Source: Deltaproteobacteria bacterium
GTDB taxonomy: Bacteria; Desulfobacterota; Desulfarculia; Adiutricales; Adiutricaceae
Assembly: GCA_031279155.1 (NCBI GenBank)
Contig: JAITJB010000062.1
Span: 1-8,626 of the forward strand
Direction of reading: 5' to 3'
Length of the DNA stretch: 8,626 bases
The notes below the pieces were generated by a model. The model made no database searches, had not been told where the DNA came from, and saw only the letters and a list, made by a program, of their open reading frames with translations. Below, piece after piece: positions 1-7,515 of this stretch (positions within the stretch are counted from its first letter, which is position 1; every line of letters starts with the position of its first letter). Position numbers and translations under genes: made by a program.

Positions 1-35
1 TAGACTTTTTCGATTTCTCGGAAAGGAGGAACGCC

Positions 36-377
36 GTGGCGATCTATCACCTCAGTATCAAAATATTTACTCACGGCAAAGGCAAGCCCGCCATCGCCGC
101 CGCCGCGTACCGCGCCGCCCATAAAAATCATAAGCGAATACGACGGCCAAACCCACGACTACTCCCGCAAGGGCGGTGTCGTCCACAAAGCTACCTTTTG
201 CCACCGGAAAACTATTGGGAATTGTTGACGAATATGTCAGGCTTGGGGAGGAAGTTAATCATGGCTGTAGAGCCCTTGGCCGGAAAAGGGATAATCAACA
301 GCCATGGGATAGCATCATTTTACGAGACAATCATACCTCATGAGGCGATGAGTCTTCCCTCACGCTTGGAGAGGTAG
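36..377 (+). pseudogene. Decayed MobA/MobL-family (MobQ) relaxase, N-terminal remnant
   Basis: Relaxases of this family nick plasmid DNA at oriT for conjugative mobilisation. The start MAIYHLSIKI, then GKGKPAIAAAAYRAA, is the typical N-terminus of MobA/MobL proteins. The GTG start at 36 has AGGAGG at 24-29, a strong site with 6-nt spacing. After codon 31 the frame is lost. The expected continuation EYDGQTHDYSRKGGVVHKA is read in the +1 frame at 136-192, and LLPPEN then returns in the original frame at about 195-212. This fits one extra A in the A5 run at 123-127 and one missing T near 192-193, two compensating frameshifts. Beyond about residue 60 neither the original frame nor length fits: family members usually run to several hundred residues, while this frame stops at 377. 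The frame at 209-343 holds a more protein-like stretch (GRKRDNQQPWDS), perhaps the C-terminus of whatever was joined here. A relic, almost certainly not functional. Confidence 0.8.
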
Positions 378-414
378 GGAGCGGATTTTTCATGGCCTTA
401 TTGTTCATAGGTCG

Positions 415-452
415 CCTAGGATAAGCCCGGGTTAAGCCCTGGTTAAGCCTAG
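415..452. repeat. Three roughly 11-bp direct repeats upstream of the thioesterase gene
   Basis: CCTAGGATAAGC (415-426), CCGGGTTAAGC (427-437) and CCTGGTTAAGC (438-448) follow head to tail, ending in a partial CTAG. The 11-bp period is close to one helical turn, as in sites bound by a regulator on one DNA face. The tract lies 47 bp before the thioesterase ATG. I see no clear -35/-10 pair nearby. Function unknown; it could be simple slippage. Confidence 0.5.
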
Positions 453-498
453 AAGGCAATACCTGAAATTTAAATGTTAAAAGCACTAGGAGTCAAAT

Positions 499-933
499 AT
501 GACAGAAGCCAAACAAAGCTCACCTCAAATCTGGCTAAGTGAGCCCCCGGCCATAGGCCATACCGCTAGTCAAGAGGTAACCGTTGAAATACATCTCACC
601 GCCCTGGCCGTTGGCAGCGGAAGTCTTGAGGTCCTTGCCACTCCCATGATGGTGGCCTTAATGGAGAAGGCGGCCTGCTCGACCTTAGAGGGTTTTTTAG
701 CTCCCGGGTGGACCAGCGTGGGCACAAAATTAGACATAACCCACAGCGCCGCTAGTCCCTTGGGCGCGGCTATCGTGGCTACGGCCAAACTCACTAATAT
801 AAGCGACCGCAGCCTAGATTTTGAGCTAACCGCCTCTGACAATAGCGGACCCATAGGCTCAGGGACCCACAGCCGCTTTTTAGTTTTTAGCGATAAATTT
901 ATGGCAAAAACAAAGTCGCGTATTAAACCGTAA
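499..933 (+). CDS. FlK-like hotdog-fold acyl-CoA thioesterase
   Basis: A complete 144-residue single-domain hotdog protein of the fluoroacetyl-CoA thioesterase (FlK)-like family, which hydrolyses small acyl-CoA thioesters in the cytoplasm. Visible family hallmarks are VGSGSLEVLATP (38-49), MVALMEKAA (51-59), SVGTKLDITH (73-82) and GSGTHSRF (119-126). The triad described for FlK, Thr42/Glu50/His76 (from memory), maps to Thr48, Glu56 and His82 with the same spacing, so it should be active. True fluoroacetyl-CoA hydrolysis is not implied: most relatives have unknown substrates and the FlK Phe lid residues are not evident here. The ATG at 499 has AGGAG at 489-493. The gene stands alone on the + strand, 121 bp after the relaxase relic, and its last 11 bp overlap the convergent cusA 3' end. 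Links to metal export are not apparent. Confidence 0.88.
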   Translation: MTEAKQSSPQIWLSEPPAIGHTASQEVTVEIHLTALAVGSGSLEVLATPMMVALMEKAACSTLEGFLAPGWTSVGTKLDITHSAASPLGAAIVATAKLTNISDRSLDFELTASDNSGPIGSGTHSRFLVFSDKFMAKTKSRIKP

Positions 934-3900
934 GTTTTCGGCCTTTTTTGGCCGCCCTCTTAGCTCCGATAATGAGCCTAAGTTTATAGGCCGTGGGTAT
1001 GATGAACATGGAAAGAGTAAAGGCCGTGATCATGCCGCCCAAAAGAGGAGCTGAGATCCGCCTCATGACTTCCGAGCCTGTACCAGCCGTCCAAAAGATG
1101 GGTATTAACGAGACAACCACTGTACCCACGGTCATGGCCTTGGGCCGGACCCTTAAGGTGGCCCCGGAGTGGATGACGCGGTCGGCGGCAGAGGCTGAAA
1201 GTTCGCCGGGATCGTTTAGTTCTGGAGCCTCCCGGGCCGCCTGCCTTAGGTAGATGAGCATGATCACCCCAAATTCGGCGGCTAATCCGGCTAAGGCGAT
1301 AAAGCCTACGCCTGAGGCTACCGAGACGGCGTAACCTTTAAGGTACATAAACCAAAAGCCGCCCACTAAGGAGAAGGGGAGGGAGCACATGATCATGGCC
1401 GCGTCGGTGAAGTTACTAAATTCTGAGTAAAGAAGAATAAAAATAATAATGAGCGTTGCCGGGATCATAAGCCTTAAATGGCTATAGGCCCGTTCATAAA
1501 GCTCGTACTGTCCGGTAAACGACAAGCTTACCCCTGGGGGGCGAGTGATTTTTTCGCGAAAGGCCCGGTCGAGATCGCGGACGACTGAAATCATGTCCCG
1601 GCCCCTGGTATCCAAGTAAATCCAAACCGTAGGTCGCCCTTGTTCGCTTTTAAGCATCGAGGGCCCGGTCGATACTTTGATGTTGGCCACGTCTTCTAAG
1701 GTTATTTCCTGGCCCATGGAGGTCAGGATGGGAAGGTTTTTAATGGCCTCCAAACTATCTCGGTACATCTGCGGGTAGCGTAGGTTTATGGGGTAGCGGG
1801 CAATGCCCTCAACGGTGTCGCCTATCATCTCGCCGCCTACGGCTATGGACACAAATAGCTGAACATCACTTATCGTAAGCCCAAATCGAGCTGCAGCTTC
1901 CCTATCAATATCAATATCAAAGTATCTACCGCCAGTAAGGCTTTCGGCTAATGCCGAAGTTACCCCGGGGACAGTTTTGGCCACGTTTTGGACTTCTTGG
2001 GCTACAGCGTCTATCTCTTTAAGATCTTCGCCTGAGACCTTGACGCCAATGGGGCTTTTAACCCCGGTTGAAATCATGTCAATGCGGTTTCGGATGGGCG
2101 GCACCCAAAGGTTGGCGACGCCTGGTAGCCTTACGGTGCGGTCTAATTCTTCGATTATGCCGTCCATATCGATACCTGGTCGCCACTCATTTTGAGGCTT
2201 AATGCGGATAGTTGATTCCAGCATCTCAATGGGCGCCGGATCGGTTGCCGTTTCCGCCCTACCGGCCTTACCGAAGACCTGCTCGACTTCCGGGACGGTC
2301 ATAATAAGTTTATTGGTTATTCTAAGGAGTTCTCCGGCTTCGGCTACCGAGAGCCCGGGTAGAGTTGAGGGCATGTAGAGCAGATCGCCCTCGTCAATGC
2401 GGGGTAAGAACTCGCCGCCTAGCTTTTTTAAGGGATAGACGGCTGAAAGAAGTATTAAAAGGGCGACCAACAGCGTGATAACCGGTCTTTTGAGGGCGAC
2501 CATTAAAAAGGGCTTGTAGATGGTTATCATGAAGCGGTTGATGGGGTTAGTGTGTTCGCCAGGGATGCGCCCCCGAATTAAATAACCCATTAAGACCGGG
2601 ATTAAGGTTACGGCCAAAAAGGCCCCGGCGGCCATGGCGTAGGTCTTGGTAAAAGCTAAGGGACCAAAGAGCCGCCCTTCCTGGCCCTGGAGGGCAAAAA
2701 CCGGGATAAAGGAGAGGGTAATAATCAATAAGCTTACAAATATGGCCGGCCCCACCTCACAGGAGGCTTCGGTCACAAGTTCCCAGCGCTTGGCTAGATC
2801 GAGAAAAAGATCCGGGTTTTCTAGCTTAAAGCGCTCAATTTTTTTGTGGGCGTTTTCCACCATGACAATGGAAGCGTCAACCATGGTGCCTATGGCGATG
2901 CCTAGGCCGCCTAAGCTCATGATGTTGGCGCTCACGCCCTGATAGTACATGATGATAAAGGATATTAAGATGCCCAAGGGCAAGGTGAAGATGGCTACCA
3001 GAGAAGACCTTAGGTGTAAAAGAAAGATCAGGCAAGTTAAGGCTACTACGATAAACTCTTCGGTCAGCTTACTTCTGAGATTATCTATGGCCCGGTCAAT
3101 TAGTTGACTGCGGTCGTAGACGGTTACGATTTCCACGCCTTCGGGTAAGCTTGGTTTGATTTCTTCAAGCTTAGCTTTAACGGCCTCAATAACGGTCCTG
3201 GCGTTTTTACCTGAGCGCATTAAGACCACGCCCCCGGCCACCTCGCCCTGGCCGTCGAGCTCAGCTATGCCCCGGCGCATTTCCGGGCCTAAGTGGATGT
3301 CAGCTATCTGATCGAGGAAGACCGGGATGCCTTCCTCTTTGGTGGTCACTAAGATCTTTTGGAAGTCTTCGATGCCGTTTAAGTAGCCATTGGCCCGGAC
3401 CATGTATTCGGCCCCGGCCTGTTCGACTACCGAGCCCCCGGCCTCCTGGTTGGAATTTTGAATGGCCATCATGACCATGTCTAAGGAAATGCCTTGTCTG
3501 GCCAATTCCAAAGGGTCAACTACGATTTGGTATTGGCGGACTGCGCCGCCAACAGCCGCCACTTCGGCTACGTCGGGAACCGACGAGAGCTCAAAGCGCA
3601 GGAGCCAATCTTGGAGGCTTCTGAGATCTGAGAGATCGAGTCGCCCGCTTCGGTCGATTAGGGCGTACTCAAAGATCCAGCCGACCCCGGTGGCGTCGGG
3701 TCCTAGCGAGGGCGTAACCCCGCTAGGCAAACTCCCTTGGACCTGGTTGAGGTTTTCTAAGACCCGGCTTCGGGCCCAATATAAGTCAGTGTCATCGTCA
3801 AATATGACGTAGACAAAGGAATCGCCGTAGGCCGAGTATCCCCGAACGGCTCTGGCGCCAGGTACGGTCAGCATGGCCCGGGTCAGCGGATAGGTGACCT

Positions 3901-4090
3901 GGTCCTCAACTAGCCTTGGAGCCTGGCCAGGGTAGGGGGTTCTGATGATGACCTGGACATCGCTCAGATCCGGGAGAGCGTCCACGGGCGTATGCCAGAC
4001 GATCCACAGGCCCCACAGGGCTACTATCGTAGAGGCCATTAAGACCAGCGTTCGGTTTTTGACGCACAGCCTAGTCAGCTTGGCTATCAT
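923..4090 (-). CDS. cusA: CusA-type heavy-metal RND efflux transporter, Cu(I)/Ag(I)
   Basis: Inner-membrane proton-driven RND pump (HME4 class) that expels Cu(I)/Ag(I) with CusB and CusC. It is 1055 residues; E. coli CusA is about 1047. One N-terminal membrane helix (about 12-30) is followed by a porter domain, a helix bundle (about 340-560), a second porter domain and a C-terminal bundle (about 870-1045). The HME4 signature GTMVDASIVMVENAHK is at 401-416. Residues described in E. coli CusA (from memory) occur at the same numbers: proton relay Asp405, Glu939, Lys984; binding triad Met573, Met623, Met672; relay pairs Met271/Met755, Met391/Met1009, Met403/Met486, Met410/Met501. This supports Cu/Ag rather than Zn/Co/Ni specificity. 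The ATG at 4090 follows GGAG with 7-nt spacing. It is the last gene of the C-F-B-A operon, 69 nt after cusB. Its 3' end overlaps the thioesterase by 11 bp, and no obvious terminator follows. Confidence 0.97.
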   Translation of the reverse strand: MIAKLTRLCVKNRTLVLMASTIVALWGLWIVWHTPVDALPDLSDVQVIIRTPYPGQAPRLVEDQVTYPLTRAMLTVPGARAVRGYSAYGDSFVYVIFDDDTDLYWARSRVLENLNQVQGSLPSGVTPSLGPDATGVGWIFEYALIDRSGRLDLSDLRSLQDWLLRFELSSVPDVAEVAAVGGAVRQYQIVVDPLELARQGISLDMVMMAIQNSNQEAGGSVVEQAGAEYMVRANGYLNGIEDFQKILVTTKEEGIPVFLDQIADIHLGPEMRRGIAELDGQGEVAGGVVLMRSGKNARTVIEAVKAKLEEIKPSLPEGVEIVTVYDRSQLIDRAIDNLRSKLTEEFIVVALTCLIFLLHLRSSLVAIFTLPLGILISFIIMYYQGVSANIMSLGGLGIAIGTMVDASIVMVENAHKKIERFKLENPDLFLDLAKRWELVTEASCEVGPAIFVSLLIITLSFIPVFALQGQEGRLFGPLAFTKTYAMAAGAFLAVTLIPVLMGYLIRGRIPGEHTNPINRFMITIYKPFLMVALKRPVITLLVALLILLSAVYPLKKLGGEFLPRIDEGDLLYMPSTLPGLSVAEAGELLRITNKLIMTVPEVEQVFGKAGRAETATDPAPIEMLESTIRIKPQNEWRPGIDMDGIIEELDRTVRLPGVANLWVPPIRNRIDMISTGVKSPIGVKVSGEDLKEIDAVAQEVQNVAKTVPGVTSALAESLTGGRYFDIDIDREAAARFGLTISDVQLFVSIAVGGEMIGDTVEGIARYPINLRYPQMYRDSLEAIKNLPILTSMGQEITLEDVANIKVSTGPSMLKSEQGRPTVWIYLDTRGRDMISVVRDLDRAFREKITRPPGVSLSFTGQYELYERAYSHLRLMIPATLIIIFILLYSEFSNFTDAAMIMCSLPFSLVGGFWFMYLKGYAVSVASGVGFIALAGLAAEFGVIMLIYLRQAAREAPELNDPGELSASAADRVIHSGATLRVRPKAMTVGTVVVSLIPIFWTAGTGSEVMRRISAPLLGGMITAFTLSMFIIPTAYKLRLIIGAKRAAKKGRKLTV

Positions 4091-4135
4091 CGGTTATCTC
4101 CGCGATTAAAATAATTTAGCAAAATAATATAGCTA

Positions 4136-4248
4136 TGATCCCTGAGAACTCTGAGAATCTTAAGTACCCTCAGTACCTGGAGTACTTTGAGAACCCTGAG
4201 ATCCCTGAGTACTTTGAGATCCCTCAGTACCTTGAGTGCCCTGAGTAG
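4136..4248. repeat. 9-bp tandem repeat at the cusB 3' end, running past the stop codon
   Basis: On the - strand the tract is built of 9-bp units of the type ACT-CAG-GGN, with variants such as TCT-CAA-AGT and ACT-GAG-GGA. Around ten units encode the Thr/Ser-Gln/Glu-Gly/Ser tail of the adaptor. The stop TAA (4160-4162) sits where a unit would have CAA, and degenerate units continue for about 24 bp beyond it to a TAG. Copy-number changes of 9 bp keep the frame, so the tail length can vary between strains. Confidence 0.85.
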
Positions 4249-5533
4249 TATGTGAACTATGATCTTGCGAGCTAGTGATTTCAGGCGTCGGCTTTTTTAG
4301 GCGCTCTAAGGCCCCGGCTAAGTTGGCTTCAGAATCGATTAAAAAGAGCCCGGAGACGACCACCTCTTCGCCGGCCTCAAGCCCCTCGGCTATGGCCGTC
4401 TGGCCCCTTGAGGAACCTATTACCCTGACGTTTTTGGGTAAGAAAGTCCCGTCAGCTAGGCGGGTGATCACTCTGACCTCTTCGCCTAAGTCAATTAAGC
4501 TCTGGGTGGGGATTAAGATGGATTCTTCGCCGGCTTTTCTCAGCCTAACGGTGGCCGTTAAGCCCGGCCTTAAGAGCCCTTGATCGTTTGGGACAGTTAG
4601 CCTTAAGGGAATGGTTCGGGTCTGGCTATTGGCTTTGGGTAATAGTGTCTGCTCGGTAACCTCAAAGACTCTTTCCGGCCAACTGGCCGCCGTGACCCTA
4701 AGGCGAGCCCCTTGAACTAACCTTAGATCTTTTTGGGGCACCTCAGCTGTCACCCATATGGGATCAAAACCTTGGACCACGGCTAAGACAGAGTTCTTAT
4801 CGATATTCATGCCCGGGTAGACGGCTAAAGAAGTTATCACCCCGGCTACCGGGGAAGTTATGCTTAAGGTCGTCTGAACTTTCCCGGTTTTATCTACTTC
4901 TGAGAGCATTTCTTCGGGCATGCCGCTGAGCCTTAGTTTTTCCCTGACCCCGCCAATTAATCGACTATCAGCCCTCTGAGTCTTTAAGAGTAGATACTCA
5001 CTTTGATCCGAGGCCCAGGCCGGAACGGTTACGGTGGCTATCTGCTGACCTAAGGCTACTGGATCGCCAACGGCTAAACTTTGAACCGAGCTCACAAAGC
5101 CTTCGGCTCTCGATTGGACTCTAGCCTCTTGATAGCGGTTAAAATCAACGTTAGCTGAAAACTCGCGGATCTCATTTAAGCGGCCTTTTTGGGCCACGGC
5201 GATTTTTACTCCCAAGTTTTGAACTTGTATGGGATCGATAACCACGCCGCCCCCGCTTGAGGCGTCGGAGGCGTATCGCGGAACAAGATCCATATCCATG
5301 AAGGGCGATTTACCGGGTTTATCAAAATGGACGCCGGGATACATCGGGTCATACCAATATAAGACCGTGGGTTGCGCGTCTTTCTCTCCGGTTGTAACCT
5401 CATTAACCTCACCAGGGAGCGCTGGACTACGGCTCGAAAGATAAACAACGGCCCCATAGGCGATTAGACCACCTATGACCAGGCCGGCCACAAAGGCCGG
5501 CAGCCGGCTAGGGCTCGATTTAGTTGGGTTCAT
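4160..5533 (-). CDS. cusB: CusB-type periplasmic adaptor (membrane fusion protein)
   Basis: The adaptor links CusA to the outer-membrane channel and takes Cu(I)/Ag(I) from CusF. At 457 residues it exceeds E. coli CusB (about 407), largely through a C-terminal extension. An N-terminal membrane anchor/signal (about 10-33) is followed by the heavy-metal-binding segment with YDPM (61-64) and SPFMDMD (76-82). Met64, Met79 and Met81 match in spacing the CusB metal ligands Met21/36/38. Next come the lipoyl/barrel-sandwich halves (about 140-165 and 225-255), the short alpha-hairpin with SEYLLLK (178-184) and RLSGMPEE (201-208), the beta-barrel (VWVT-like IWVTAEVP, 259-266) and the conserved GLFLIDSEAN (395-404). 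The tail from about 424 (HSSHTTQGTQ...) is low complexity and encoded by a 9-bp repeat, absent from typical CusB. ATG at 5533 has AGGAG 7 nt upstream. Third gene of the operon. Confidence 0.96.
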   Translation of the reverse strand: MNPTKSSPSRLPAFVAGLVIGGLIAYGAVVYLSSRSPALPGEVNEVTTGEKDAQPTVLYWYDPMYPGVHFDKPGKSPFMDMDLVPRYASDASSGGGVVIDPIQVQNLGVKIAVAQKGRLNEIREFSANVDFNRYQEARVQSRAEGFVSSVQSLAVGDPVALGQQIATVTVPAWASDQSEYLLLKTQRADSRLIGGVREKLRLSGMPEEMLSEVDKTGKVQTTLSITSPVAGVITSLAVYPGMNIDKNSVLAVVQGFDPIWVTAEVPQKDLRLVQGARLRVTAASWPERVFEVTEQTLLPKANSQTRTIPLRLTVPNDQGLLRPGLTATVRLRKAGEESILIPTQSLIDLGEEVRVITRLADGTFLPKNVRVIGSSRGQTAIAEGLEAGEEVVVSGLFLIDSEANLAGALERLKKPTPEITSSQDHSSHTTQGTQGTEGSQSTQGSQGSQSTPGTEGT

Positions 5534-5557
5534 TTTTTTCTCCTAAAAAGCCTAACA

Positions 5558-5573
5558 AGCCAAAAAATTGGCT
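5558..5573 (-). other. Intercistronic hairpin between cusF and cusB
   Basis: AGCCAA and TTGGCT form a perfect 6-bp stem around a 4-nt loop in the 56-nt gap between the two genes. In the transcript it is followed after about 8 nt by UUUUU and then the cusB Shine-Dalgarno. The stem is weak and the U run not adjacent, so it is at best a partial terminator or a processing/stability element that could let the small chaperone be made in excess of the adaptor. That role is inferred. Confidence 0.4.
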
Positions 5574-5589
5574 GAGAGCTAAATAACCC

Positions 5590-5985
5590 TCAGTCTAAGG
5601 GCTCGAGATCGACCACCACATAGTCGTTGGGGCTGTTAAACTTAATATCGAGTCTTAAATTGTCGCCTATGGTCAGTCCCTCTAGGAGGCTGGGGTCGTC
5701 TACCTTAAAGCCCATGGTCATTGGGCCCCAACCCACGGCTTCAATGGGGCCGTGGTCGACTACTATCCGGGCGTTTGGGCTATCGATTTCGCGCAGAGTT
5801 GCTCTTACCGAATAGATGGCCGGTGTAGGCGCGCTTTGGCTAACGTTCGCCCCGTGCGTGCCTCCGTGGCCGCTGTGATCGTGCCCTTGGGCTAAGACTT
5901 CCATTGGAGTCAAAAAAATGAGACCAAGAACGGAGAGTATTATTAAAGAAAAGACAAAAGATTTAGAGATTTTTAAGCTGGGCAT
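5590..5985 (-). CDS. cusF: CusF-like periplasmic Cu(I)/Ag(I) chaperone
   Basis: Small OB-fold metallochaperone that binds one Cu(I) or Ag(I) in the periplasm and hands it to CusB. It is 131 residues. A signal peptide covers about 1-32 (LAQG likely cleavage region), followed by a His-rich linker HDHSGHGGTH (35-44) and the CusF domain (about 57-130). Ligands of E. coli CusF, His36, Trp44, Met47 and Met49 (from memory), map to His78, Trp86, Met89 and Met91 in VDHGPIEAVGWGPMTMGF, with identical spacing; the Trp makes the unusual cation-pi contact with the metal. The His-rich linker may add a second, lower-affinity metal site (inference). ATG at 5985 has AGGA with about 7-nt spacing; a short GGAC-TATG-GTCC hairpin sits just before it. 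It lies 43 nt after cusC and 56 nt before cusB, the same position as in E. coli cusCFBA. Confidence 0.93.
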   Translation of the reverse strand: MPSLKISKSFVFSLIILSVLGLIFLTPMEVLAQGHDHSGHGGTHGANVSQSAPTPAIYSVRATLREIDSPNARIVVDHGPIEAVGWGPMTMGFKVDDPSLLEGLTIGDNLRLDIKFNSPNDYVVVDLEPLD

Positions 5986-6028
5986 GTGATTTTCCTTTTT
6001 GGACCATAGTCCGGTAGATTGAGGCAGT

Positions 6029-7489
6029 TTAATTATTTGGCGCGGCCTTATTTGGCGCTTGGTTCGCCAAGGGGGTAGCTACGGGGCTAGCTAGGTTTTC
6101 TTCGGGATCGCTTGGAAAGCCGCCGCCTAAGGCCGTGTAGAGGCTAAGATCGTTAAAGATCTCCTCTCGCTTTATTTCTAACAAGGTCATTTCAGCGTCG
6201 AAAACCTCTCTCTGGGCGGCTAAGACCTCAAGGTAGCTAACTACCCCGCTCTGATAGCGGTTGGCGGCCAGATCTAAGACACGCCTTTGGGCGGATAAAT
6301 ACTTTCGCTGGGCCTCCAGCCTCTGAGAGATGAGTTTTCTGACTTCTAAGCCTTCGGCTACTTCTCGGAAGGCCGATTGGATGGTCATCTCATACTCGAC
6401 TATGGCCATCTCCCTTCGGATTTCGCTTAGTTCTAAATTGGCCCGGTTTCTACCGCCGCTAAAAATGGGAATGGTTACAACCGGGCTAAAAGACCACTGG
6501 TCGCTTCCGGGATCAAAGAGCGATGCTAGGCGCATACTCATAAAGCCCAATGCTCCGGTAAGGCTTATTTTGGGGAAAAAGGCCGCCCTTGCCGCCCCGA
6601 TATCGGCGTTTCTAGCCAAAAGCTTGTGCTCGGCTTCCAAGATATCCGGCCTAGTTAAAAGGCTTTCTGAGGGTAGGTTTTCGGGGAGAGTAACCTGCGG
6701 CCAGTTGGCTAAGGGCACGGGTGAGGGGAGAGTGAGCTCTTTAAAATCGCCCAAGACTAATTTGAGGGCGTTTTGGGCTTTAGCTATCTCCACTCTCTGG
6801 AGGGCCAATGAGGCTTCGGCAAAGGCCACCATGGCCCTGGCCTGTTCGAGATCTAGAAGCTGGGCTTGCCCGGAGATGATGCGCTCCTCAATAAAGGCCA
6901 TAGATGAGCGCCAGCTCTCTAAACTCCTTTGGGTGAGCCCAAAGCGCTCCTGAGCTAATCGGGCGTCTAGGTAGGCCCCGCAGACCGAAGTTAAAAGGGC
7001 CAAGCGGGCATAACGGGCAGCTGCTTGGGTGGCTAGGTAGTTTTCTCTGGCCGCTTCGGTCATGGAATTAATGCGGCCAAAAAAATCTAGCTCAAAAGAG
7101 GGAAGCATTAAGCCGGCTTCGTAGTCTTCGGTCGTTCGGCGTCCGCCGCCCCCGCCAGAGACAGTTTGCGAGCCGCTTACTTCCAACATGGGAAATCTCT
7201 CCGAACCAGTGACCCCGTACTCGGCTAAGGCTTCGCGGATCCTAAGAGTTGCGAGCTTAAGATCTCGGTTTTCCTCTAGGGCTTTTTCCACCAGGGCTTT
7301 TAAGCGATCTTCGGGTAAAAAATCGCGCCAGGTAGGTAGGGTAACTTGTGATTGAGCTTCCCCCTCCGGCCCAAGGTAGGGCGGCGTCGGAGCGGCTGGG
7401 CGCTGGTAAGGCGGGGCCAGCGAGCAGGATAAAAAGGCCGAAGCCGTAACCGTAATCAAGACCGCCAAAAGTGATCTTAAAAGCGTCAT
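6029..7489 (-). CDS. cusC: Outer-membrane factor lipoprotein (CusC/NodT type)
   Basis: TolC-family trimeric channel that gives the CusBA pump its exit through the outer membrane. It is 486 residues, against about 460 for E. coli CusC. The signal sequence ends in FLSC with Cys22 as likely lipidation site (Phe at -3 is less usual than Leu), followed by the family-typical SLAPPYQRPAAP. The two structural repeats are visible: FELDFFGRI (132-140) in the first, and LLTRPDILEAEHKLLARN (277-294), PIFSGGRNRANLE (341-353) and RYQSGVVSYLEVLAAQR (411-427) in the second. The tail after GGGF (about 455-458) is Pro/Asn/Ala-rich and probably disordered. ATG at 7489 has GGGAG 6-7 nt upstream. It is the first gene of the operon; the C symbol is assigned from family and position, as sequence alone does not separate CusC from related metal-pump channels. 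Confidence 0.92.
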   Translation of the reverse strand: MTLLRSLLAVLITVTASAFLSCSLAPPYQRPAAPTPPYLGPEGEAQSQVTLPTWRDFLPEDRLKALVEKALEENRDLKLATLRIREALAEYGVTGSERFPMLEVSGSQTVSGGGGGRRTTEDYEAGLMLPSFELDFFGRINSMTEAARENYLATQAAARYARLALLTSVCGAYLDARLAQERFGLTQRSLESWRSSMAFIEERIISGQAQLLDLEQARAMVAFAEASLALQRVEIAKAQNALKLVLGDFKELTLPSPVPLANWPQVTLPENLPSESLLTRPDILEAEHKLLARNADIGAARAAFFPKISLTGALGFMSMRLASLFDPGSDQWSFSPVVTIPIFSGGRNRANLELSEIRREMAIVEYEMTIQSAFREVAEGLEVRKLISQRLEAQRKYLSAQRRVLDLAANRYQSGVVSYLEVLAAQREVFDAEMTLLEIKREEIFNDLSLYTALGGGFPSDPEENLASPVATPLANQAPNKAAPNN

Positions 7490-7515
7490 TAAAATCTCCC
7501 AAAGAAACCTCAGGC

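Noticed and set aside
570..854. 94-codon open frame on the - strand inside the thioesterase gene
   Set aside because: The opposite strand encodes a complete protein with conserved catalytic residues; the frame is a shadow.
939..954. CGGCC-T6-GGCCG hairpin as a terminator between the convergent genes
   Set aside because: The stem is 5 bp, lies inside the cusA coding end, and has no T run after it on either strand.
6330..6953. 207-codon open frame on the + strand opposite the outer-membrane factor gene
   Set aside because: It is the antisense shadow of a well-supported gene, with low-complexity Ser/Arg-rich translation and no ribosome binding site.
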